DNA of 64,000 nt, taken from assembly GCA_905372275.1 (NCBI GenBank), contig CAJPON010000004.1, positions 42,417-106,416 of the forward strand, written 5' to 3'. Made by a program: the position numbers and the translations under genes. Under the pieces are notes generated by a model, which saw only the letters and a list, made by a program, of their open reading frames with translations, was not told the origin of the DNA and did not search any database. Source of the stretch: Candidatus Saccharimonadota bacterium. Its GTDB lineage: Bacteria > Patescibacteriota > Saccharimonadia > Saccharimonadales > Saccharimonadaceae. Below are positions 55,409 to 61,872 of the stretch, in pieces. Positions within the stretch are counted from its first letter, which is position 1, and every line of letters starts with the position of its first letter.

Positions 55409-56020
55409 CTAGTTTTCTTGTTTGGTTGAATTTGCTGCGTTGAAATCAACCGACGGAGCTTTATTAGCACCAGCATCCGACTCAAAATATGGTCGCTCCT
55501 TGAAACCGAACATGCCCGCTAACAAATTTGTCGGGAAAGATTTAACCTTCGTGTTATATGATTTAGCAGCGTCATTAAAGTCATTGCGCGCCACCGTTAT
55601 ACGATTTTCTGTACCTTCTAACTGCGATTGCAAATCTTTAAAGTTTTCCGTTGCTTTGAGCTGCGGATAATTTTCAGCGACCGCCAACAGCCGGCTAAGC
55701 GACGAGCTAACCTCACTTTGAGCCTGCTGGAATTTGGCTATATCATCTGGATTATTAGCATCGACTTTAATTTGCGTAGCTTTAGCGCGCGCCTCGACTA
55801 CCTTCGTTAATGTCTCTTGCTCGAAATTAGCCGCACCCTTTACGGTGTTCACGAGATTAGGAATTAAATCGCTGCGCCGTTGATATTGCGACTCAACCTT
55901 GCTCCATGCTGTATTAACCGACTCGCGGCTAGCCACCATGCTATTATAAGATCCAGCGACTATCATTATTAGCAGCAACACCACGCCGCCGATGACTGCT
56001 GGGATTTTCCAATTTTTCAT
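55409..56020 (-). CDS. lemA: LemA family membrane protein
   Basis: N-terminal transmembrane helix (AVIGGVVLLLIMIVAGSYNSMV), then the LemA helical bundle: WSKVESQYQRRSDLIPNLVNTVKG, SRLLAVAENYPQLKA, NFKDLQSQLEGTENRI, ARNDFNDAAKSYNTKV and the ending FPTNLLAGMFGF. Length 203 residues is normal. Shine-Dalgarno TAGGAGG precedes the ATG. Precise function is unresolved in the family. Confidence 0.93.
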   Translation of the reverse strand: MKNWKIPAVIGGVVLLLIMIVAGSYNSMVASRESVNTAWSKVESQYQRRSDLIPNLVNTVKGAANFEQETLTKVVEARAKATQIKVDANNPDDIAKFQQAQSEVSSSLSRLLAVAENYPQLKATENFKDLQSQLEGTENRITVARNDFNDAAKSYNTKVKSFPTNLLAGMFGFKERPYFESDAGANKAPSVDFNAANSTKQEN

Positions 56021-56119
56021 TCCAACCTCCTACTTGCTGATAGCCCTTATTTTATAGACAATTAGCCAAAAGTGCAACAAAAGCGACTGTCGCCGTGAAT
56101 TCCGCGTCAAAAAGGCAGT

Positions 56120-57517
56120 TTACTGCGGCAGCTGCCAAATCCGGACCCAGTCAACTTCCATCGGCCAGGTTTTGCCCGTGCCCAATATGACATCCATCGC
56201 TGTCTCTGAATCAAATATCGCGAGCGGGTTACTAATTGGCGATGGACCACCGGCTTGCGTCACCGGGTCTTGCCGAGGGTCGTTCGGCGCTAGCTGATCG
56301 CGGGTAGCACCCCAATAGTAGCGTATAGTTAATTTACCATCAATATACCACTCAATTTTTTCGGTAGTCCATAAACATCCGTATGTATGCCATTGCGACA
56401 CATCTAGCCCTGCCTGCGAAGTATAATGTCCTCGGTTGCGTATAATTTTAGTTTGATCCATTGAATCATAATACGCCCATGCCGACCCTAACATCTCGCC
56501 CGGCCGCATGATTTCAACCATATCAAGTTCAGCAGACGGTATGGCGTTATTGCGATGCCTGGAATGCGATTGCGCCCAAAATGCCGGCCATGAAGAATTT
56601 TCCGGCGGCACATTGCGCACGCCATTAGCGTCAACGCGCATCCGCACTTCGTAATAGCCATGTTCAAACGACTGTCCTGCATACGTATTCGGGTCGCGCG
56701 TCATGAAATTACGGTTGTAAGTACTGTGCGTCGGAGCAATCCGCAACACCGAATTATTCACGGAATACTCGTTGGGCTGGGTATCGGGCTTGCCCCACTT
56801 GTGCACGCCCGCCGGATACCACTTGAAGCCTGGCGCGCCAGTATTGCCAGTGTCGATAGTACTGATTGAGTCAAAATTATCTTCAAAAGCTAAGCGATTA
56901 TATTTGCCAGCTGCTGCCGGGACGGTTGGCGACGGAGTCGGTGTAGGTGTAGGCGTAGGAGTTGGTGTCGGATTTGGAGTTGTGTTATTATTTGCCGATG
57001 ACGCAGAAACCGGTCTCTTGGCATACCCCAGATACTCATAGCCGTCGATCTTTGGTGGCGAATACTCAACACTTTCGCCGTCTTGCACGGTCACCGTGTC
57101 GGTTGCGCCGATACTATCAATGATAGCCGAAGCCGCTTGATTGTTAAGCGCCAACCCGCCAACGCTAACCGCTAGTAACAGCAGAGCTCGGCCCTTTTTG
57201 CTGCGCAGCAAGAAATAGCCGCCCAGCGCCGCCAGCAAGCCGCCAACAGCAAAATACGCTACCAAAATCCTCGCATCGCTGCCCGTCTCAGCCAAGCGTC
57301 CGCCGCCTTGGTATGCCAGCAAGAACTCCGAATTGGCGTCATTAGCGGTCAACGTTATTTTTCCTGAGGCGATGGAATTCTGTTCGGTTTTCGATAGCGA
57401 ACTTTTGACCACGCTGCGAAGCCGAATGGTTTTTGAACCGGCATGCGCAGCCGGCGGCGCGATAAAATTCACCGCAACAACAGCGGCGATGAATAATCCT
57501 ACTATTTTCTTTTTCAT
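56120..57517 (-). CDS. GH16-like wall glycanase with internal LAETG sorting signal
   Basis: A 465-residue protein with unusual order. Signal peptide (KKKIVGLFIAAVVAVNFIAPPAAHA), a 55-residue domain, then LAETG, a transmembrane helix (ILVAYFAVGGLLAALGGYFLL) and RSKKGR, which together look like a complete C-terminal wall-sorting signal. A second hydrophobic stretch (ALLLLAVSVGGLAL) follows, ending NNQAASA like a second signal peptide, then a (PT)n linker and a concanavalin-like glycoside hydrolase domain of family-16 type with the catalytic E-x-D-x-x-E in SAELDMVEIM. GH16 enzymes cut beta-glucans or galactans. The start ATG follows GAGGGA. It may be a fusion of two surface proteins. Confidence 0.82.
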   Translation of the reverse strand: MKKKIVGLFIAAVVAVNFIAPPAAHAGSKTIRLRSVVKSSLSKTEQNSIASGKITLTANDANSEFLLAYQGGGRLAETGSDARILVAYFAVGGLLAALGGYFLLRSKKGRALLLLAVSVGGLALNNQAASAIIDSIGATDTVTVQDGESVEYSPPKIDGYEYLGYAKRPVSASSANNNTTPNPTPTPTPTPTPTPSPTVPAAAGKYNRLAFEDNFDSISTIDTGNTGAPGFKWYPAGVHKWGKPDTQPNEYSVNNSVLRIAPTHSTYNRNFMTRDPNTYAGQSFEHGYYEVRMRVDANGVRNVPPENSSWPAFWAQSHSRHRNNAIPSAELDMVEIMRPGEMLGSAWAYYDSMDQTKIIRNRGHYTSQAGLDVSQWHTYGCLWTTEKIEWYIDGKLTIRYYWGATRDQLAPNDPRQDPVTQAGGPSPISNPLAIFDSETAMDVILGTGKTWPMEVDWVRIWQLPQ

Positions 57518-57617
57518 TGAATCCCTCAACTCTTTTTGTTTTAACGCCTGATGACGCTTATGATTATATAGCTAATGACGATACAATGCAAGCGAAATAA
57601 GTACGGGAATGCTGGAT

Positions 57618-58097
57618 TTATTGGCGCGTAACTTTGACCATAGCGTCGCGAGCCACTGCGCCATTCAAGATATAGCCAGCACGCAGTTCCTCAGCTATGA
57701 CTTCCTTGTCACCCTCGACCGTTTCGTCAAATTGAACCGCTTGGTGAAGTTCGGGATTGAACGGCGTGCCAGGTTTGGCATCGATTTTTTCTAATCCCAA
57801 ATCCTTCAGCTGCTTGTCGAGTTGCTTCGATAAGCCAGCCACGCCTTTCGCCCACGGATTATCTTTCAGATCCTCCGGCACATTAGCGATCGCCCGCTCA
57901 ATCGTATCAATCACCGGCAATAATTTCATAATCGCCTTAGTCTGCCCTAGATCCTGAGCCGCCTGCTTTTCTGCTTCCACGCGCTTGCGATAATTCTCGA
58001 AATCCGCCCGCGTCCGCTGCAAATCTAGCGTTAACTCGCCCAGCTGCTGCTGCAAATCCTCGGTTCTTTCATCAAGTTTTTTGTGCTGCTTTGTCAT
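57618..58097 (-). CDS. grpE: Nucleotide exchange factor GrpE
   Basis: DnaK co-chaperone. N-terminal coiled coil (ELTLDLQRTRADFENYRKRVEAEKQ), then the beta domain with VIDTIERAIANVP, PFNPELHQAV and the ending RAGYILNGAVARDAMVKV. Length 159 residues. The ATG at 58097 follows AAGGAGGA; codons before it overlap hrcA and are not coding. It lies 10 bases downstream of hrcA in the same CIRCE-controlled operon. Confidence 0.95.
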   Translation of the reverse strand: MTKQHKKLDERTEDLQQQLGELTLDLQRTRADFENYRKRVEAEKQAAQDLGQTKAIMKLLPVIDTIERAIANVPEDLKDNPWAKGVAGLSKQLDKQLKDLGLEKIDAKPGTPFNPELHQAVQFDETVEGDKEVIAEELRAGYILNGAVARDAMVKVTRQ

Positions 58098-58107
58098 TTT
58101 TTCCTCC

Positions 58108-58818
58108 TTATAATATCCCCTCCAGCATGGCGCCCGTCCGGCGTACCAGTTCCATCGTCCGGCGATAGTTTTGCCGCGTCGGACCGATGACGCCAATATA
58201 GCTACTGTCGCTAAACGTCGAGCGAAATTTGCTGATAATCAGCGTAGCGCCGCTTGCTTTACCAATCGGGTTTTCGCTACCAATAAATACATTCAGCGGC
58301 TGGTTGGGAGCGGCTTCGGCCAGCCATGGTTCGATATTATCAATTAGCCTAGCAATCGCCTGCACGTGATCGCCACCAGCGAACTCCGGCTGAGAAAAAA
58401 GCTGCGTCATACCATTCATGTATAGCTGCGCTCCAAACGATGCGAAACCAAAGTTGCCCGTCAGTTCTACCAAGCTATCGACGGCACTGCGAATCGCCCG
58501 ATCCGACTTATCAACATGCGAATTAACGTGCGCCTCGATCGCTCTCGCACTGCGATCGATACCGCTGGGCAGTTCAGTCATCTGCGCGTCGGTGATGCCA
58601 TTGACATAAAAGCGATAGCCTTTGTCGGTGGGAATGCGCCCAGCGCTAGTGTGCGGCGCCTCAATAAAACCCATTTCCTCAAGCTTAGCCATTTCGCTGC
58701 GAATCGTCGCGCTGGACACACCAAACAACTTGGCTAGCGTCACGCTGCCAACTGGCGCCGCAATCTCGGCATATTGCTCAATGATGGCAGCTAAAATCGC
58801 CTGTTGACGTTCGGTCAT
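58108..58818 (-). CDS. hrcA: Heat-inducible repressor HrcA (short form)
   Basis: Represses chaperone genes by binding CIRCE. The winged-helix N-terminus ([60 protein letters not shown]) is intact, as is the ending [20 protein letters not shown]. At 236 residues it is about 100 shorter than most HrcA; the central insert domain appears reduced. TATAAT ends 6 bases before the ATG and a CIRCE lies just upstream, so the gene is leaderless and self-regulated. Confidence 0.93.
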   Translation of the reverse strand: MTERQQAILAAIIEQYAEIAAPVGSVTLAKLFGVSSATIRSEMAKLEEMGFIEAPHTSAGRIPTDKGYRFYVNGITDAQMTELPSGIDRSARAIEAHVNSHVDKSDRAIRSAVDSLVELTGNFGFASFGAQLYMNGMTQLFSQPEFAGGDHVQAIARLIDNIEPWLAEAAPNQPLNVFIGSENPIGKASGATLIISKFRSTFSDSSYIGVIGPTRQNYRRTMELVRRTGAMLEGIL

Positions 58819-58838
58819 GAACTAATTATAGCGCACTT

Positions 58839-58865
58839 TTAGCACTCATGCAAGGCGAGTGCTAA
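58839..58865. promoter_or_regulatory. CIRCE operator of hrcA-grpE
   Basis: Perfect TTAGCACTC-N9-GAGTGCTAA, 9 bases upstream of the -10 box of hrcA. It overlaps the gmk stop codon. Confidence 0.95.
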
Positions 58866-59575
58866 CTACTCGCTTTCAATTGCTCTAGCAAATCTCGCGC
58901 CGCCAGTCTAGCTTCATCGTCTTTACGGTTATAGACATCTGGCTTTAGAGCGATTGCCCGCACAATCCGAGCCGTCTCATCAATATCATCATTAATGACG
59001 AAATGATAATACGGCACTTCAAGCGCATGGGTAATTTCACGAATCGCACTATTGTAACGCTTCGGCCATTCGCGATCAAATTCTTCCTGCGAAGCATAAC
59101 GTACACTAAGACGACGGCGCCATTCTTGATAATTTGGCGGTAACAAAAATATCGCTACCACGCCTGGCGACAGCTTTTTATATTCGTCGACACCTTGCAC
59201 ATCAATATCAGTAACCGCAATTTTACCAGCATCATGAATATCCTGAATCTGCTTGACGCCAGTACCATAAACTGTACCGTGCACAAATTTCGCCTCGACA
59301 AAAGCATGACTTTCCAACAACCTAGCGGCAGTCGCTTCATCAATATAGTTATAATCAATACCTTCACGCTCCCATACACCTTTATTTTGACGCGGCTGGC
59401 GAGTCGTATACGACACAATATCAGCAAACTCCGGCGACTGCATTAATCGCTGCTTGGTCGTATCCTTGCCTGCACCCGATATACCAACGAGCAACACAAT
59501 TTTGGTTTGAATAATGAGCTGGCGAACCGCTTCACTCGGCTGATATTCTCTGATAAGCTTTTCGATCTTTGACAT
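58862..59575 (-). CDS. gmk: Guanylate kinase
   Basis: Phosphorylates GMP to GDP. P-loop VGISGAGKDTT, GMP-binding SYTTRQPRQNK and GIDYNYID, AVTDIDVQGVDEYKKL, and FLLPPNYQEWRRRL with the lid arginines. At 237 residues it has about 25 extra N-terminal residues (KIEKLIREYQPSEAVRQL) and a charged C-terminal tail. Starts 9 bases after the HAD nucleotidase gene. Confidence 0.92.
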   Translation of the reverse strand: MSKIEKLIREYQPSEAVRQLIIQTKIVLLVGISGAGKDTTKQRLMQSPEFADIVSYTTRQPRQNKGVWEREGIDYNYIDEATAARLLESHAFVEAKFVHGTVYGTGVKQIQDIHDAGKIAVTDIDVQGVDEYKKLSPGVVAIFLLPPNYQEWRRRLSVRYASQEEFDREWPKRYNSAIREITHALEVPYYHFVINDDIDETARIVRAIALKPDVYNRKDDEARLAARDLLEQLKASS

Positions 59576-59584
59576 AATATCTGC

Positions 59585-60052
59585 TTATAATAACTCATCC
59601 AGCACCGATTGCCAATCAGGAAATTCGGGAGTGCCAAAATGAATATGCCGGCCGACAAACTCAGCAGCGCCTTTAGTTGTCCGGTCATCAATCAAAATAT
59701 CACCGCGACTCAGCTGCTTGACCGACGAAAATACGACTTTGCGAAAGAAAATATTTTCCCGGCCATCGCCGCCAAAGTGCTTCTTTACCCACGCCAGCTT
59801 ATCATCCAGCGCTGTCGGATTTTCCCATGGTGATGACGACAAGATATATAGATCGTACTTTTCTTTCAAAGCATCTACCGCCTCAAGGGCGCCTGGCATC
59901 GGATCCATCAGCGCGAAAATGCCCGGGATATTGTCGTATTCGTCCGCAAACTTCTCAAGCATCTCGGGCGAAACCTTCGTAAGAGCAGACTCAAAATCCA
60001 CCAATACACCGTCCATGTCGATATAAATAATCGGTTTATTATTTTCGTTCAT
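59585..60052 (-). CDS. HAD-family 5'(3')-deoxyribonucleotidase-like protein
   Basis: HAD hydrolase of the NT5C type. Motif I IYIDMDGVLVDFE with both catalytic aspartates, motif II YILSSSPWENP, motif III in KKHFGG/FRKVVFSSVKQL, and motif IV ILIDDRTTKGAAEF. Length 155 residues. The ATG at 60052 lies inside the end of the ParB-like gene (14-base overlap). It may trim dNMP pools; with gmk next to it, a nucleotide-housekeeping role is plausible. Confidence 0.82.
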   Translation of the reverse strand: MNENNKPIIYIDMDGVLVDFESALTKVSPEMLEKFADEYDNIPGIFALMDPMPGALEAVDALKEKYDLYILSSSPWENPTALDDKLAWVKKHFGGDGRENIFFRKVVFSSVKQLSRGDILIDDRTTKGAAEFVGRHIHFGTPEFPDWQSVLDELL

Positions 60053-60647
60053 CTTTACCTCTGCCAGTGAAAGATGAGAAATCACGATACGCAGCACTTC
60101 CGTCGCCAGCTACATTACCCCTATTTCGGTGAACAAAGCCCTGTTTACGAGCAATTTTCAAGTCGCCAAGTGTAGGGAATGTTGTCACTTCATTCCATTC
60201 GTTTGGCAAGCGACGTTTCGTGACAGCAAAGTCGCTGTCAACACCTCTAATAACTACAGCTCTAATTATTTTTATACCCATACGCCTCGCCAATGTTATT
60301 CGATGCATACCGTCGACGAGCAATAATCCTTCATGATAATCCTCCTCAATGATAGGTGGGAGCATAACTCCGCCCCCCGCGTTTTCTTCATCAACAATAT
60401 CAATTCCGCCAGTTTCCATGCACAGTGTATCTTCACCGTACGGCAAGACAAGCTCTCTTAAACCCTCTTGCTTGCGTACACCAGCGTCAATAACATACCG
60501 CTGCGTCGGCTGAAAAGTATCAATACGAACATCTTCAATTGAGATATCGCTACCAGCATAGGGTCGTGCGTCCTTATCAGCTAACGTCGGCGCCTGATAC
60601 AGATTATCAATTAACCACCCTTGAGACTTAAATCCCTCTACTCGCAC
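60039..60647 (-). CDS. ParB/Srx-like fold protein of unknown function
   Basis: A 202-residue protein. The central LLLVDGMHRITLARRMGIKIIRAVVIRG resembles the DGxHR..A..... nucleotide-binding motif of the ParB/sulfiredoxin N-terminal fold, so phosphotransfer or NTP binding is possible. No DNA-binding domain follows. The start is GTG, overlapping the LepA-like stop by one base (TAGTG) with AGGAGA upstream, so it is translationally coupled to it. Function unknown. Confidence 0.6.
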   Translation of the reverse strand: MRVEGFKSQGWLIDNLYQAPTLADKDARPYAGSDISIEDVRIDTFQPTQRYVIDAGVRKQEGLRELVLPYGEDTLCMETGGIDIVDEENAGGGVMLPPIIEEDYHEGLLLVDGMHRITLARRMGIKIIRAVVIRGVDSDFAVTKRRLPNEWNEVTTFPTLGDLKIARKQGFVHRNRGNVAGDGSAAYRDFSSFTGRGKDERK

Positions 60648-61603
60648 TAATCTCTCCTTAGCATTATTGTAAATGCCTCGCTAGGAATGTCAACCTTGCC
60701 GAAGCGTTTCATACGCTTTTTGCCGCGAGCTTGTTTGGCGAGAAGTTTCTTTTTGCGGCTGACATCGCCGCCGTAGAGGTAGCCGGTGACATCTTTGCGG
60801 TAAGCGCCGATGTTTTCGCGGGCGATAAATTTGCCGCCGATTGCCGCCTGTAATGCCACTTCAAAGCTCTGGCGCGGCACCACGTCTTTCAATTTCTTGA
60901 CGATTTCGCGACCCAAACCTGGTGCCTCCGAGCGGTGGCACATCACGCTCAGCGCATCGACCATTTCGCCCGCTACATAAAAATCCACCCGCACCAAATC
61001 TTCCGGCTGGTACCCCGCTAGCTCATAATTAAACGAGCCGTAGCCACTGGTTACCGACTTCAGTTGATCATAAAAATCCGTCAGCAGATTAGCCAGCGGT
61101 GCCGTAAAAGAAATCAGCGCCCGCTCGTCGATGTAACTGAGATTTTTCTGCCGACCGCGCTTGGCAACAATCAGCTGAATCACCGCACCGATATAATCTT
61201 GCGGCACCACAATTTCGCCGTCAATCCACGGCTCGCGAATTTCTTTGATCTGCGCTGGGTCAGGTAGTTCGCTGGCCGATTTGATATCCAACTCCTCGCC
61301 GTTCGTCAAACTAACTTGATAATCCGTACTCGGATTGGTGACGATGAGATCCAAATTATACTCGCGCTCCAGCCGCTCGCGAATGATATCCATGTGTAGC
61401 AGCCCCAAAAAGCCAATCCGCACACCATACCCCAACACTGGTGAATTCTCCGGCTCAAACTGCAGCGCTGAATCGCTCAGACTCAGCTTTTCAATAGCCT
61501 CTTTCAGATCATTGTAATCTTCGTTGGACACCGGGAAAAACCCCGCGTAGACGAAGGGTTTGACTTCTTTGTAGCCAGGCAGGGGTTGGATAACTTGACT
61601 CAC
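60647..61603 (-). CDS. LepA/EF4 C-terminal half without GTPase domain
   Basis: The 318 residues match elongation factor 4 from about residue 290 to the end: PGYKEVKPFVYAGFFPV, ALQFEPENSPVLGYGVRIGFLGLLHMDIIRERLEREYNLDLI, VTSGYGSFNYELAGYQPEDLVRVD and the LepA-specific tail KKKLLAKQARGKKRMKRFG. G-domain motifs G1-G4 and domain II are absent. The GTG start is 6 bases after TATAAT, and the upstream 270 bases encode no LepA sequence in any frame I checked, so this is a stand-alone gene, not a local frameshift. It may bind ribosomes as a GTPase-less EF4 or partner a separate G-domain protein. Confidence 0.85.
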   Translation of the reverse strand: MSQVIQPLPGYKEVKPFVYAGFFPVSNEDYNDLKEAIEKLSLSDSALQFEPENSPVLGYGVRIGFLGLLHMDIIRERLEREYNLDLIVTNPSTDYQVSLTNGEELDIKSASELPDPAQIKEIREPWIDGEIVVPQDYIGAVIQLIVAKRGRQKNLSYIDERALISFTAPLANLLTDFYDQLKSVTSGYGSFNYELAGYQPEDLVRVDFYVAGEMVDALSVMCHRSEAPGLGREIVKKLKDVVPRQSFEVALQAAIGGKFIARENIGAYRKDVTGYLYGGDVSRKKKLLAKQARGKKRMKRFGKVDIPSEAFTIMLRRD

Positions 61604-61872
61604 TGCTCTATTATATCCTACATTTCACTATTATAAAGTCGTAAGCTTTTGTGTTTGCATATCACGAATGCTTTTCAACATCAGTCTTACGACAATAGCA
61701 GCATGCATTTTCGTACTCGCGAAAAAAATCAAACTTCTTCCTCATGATGATATCCTGTAACCTATTATTCAACAGAAACTCTAACTGCTAGGCGATCATA
61801 CCTGATGAAGCGCTACAATACGCAAATCAACAACATCACTTATGCAGTGCAACAATGAACAACGCCACTTAA

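Noticed and set aside
61662..61745. 27-codon frame on the minus strand (begins MRKKFDFF, with a CCYC cluster) in the gap upstream of the LepA-like gene
   Set aside because: No clear Shine-Dalgarno or well-placed -10 box, very short, no recognisable family; kept only as a possibility.
61604..61872. Hidden GTPase domain of LepA in another frame upstream
   Set aside because: The 269-base gap is far too short for the missing 290 residues and shows no G-motif sequence in the frames I read.
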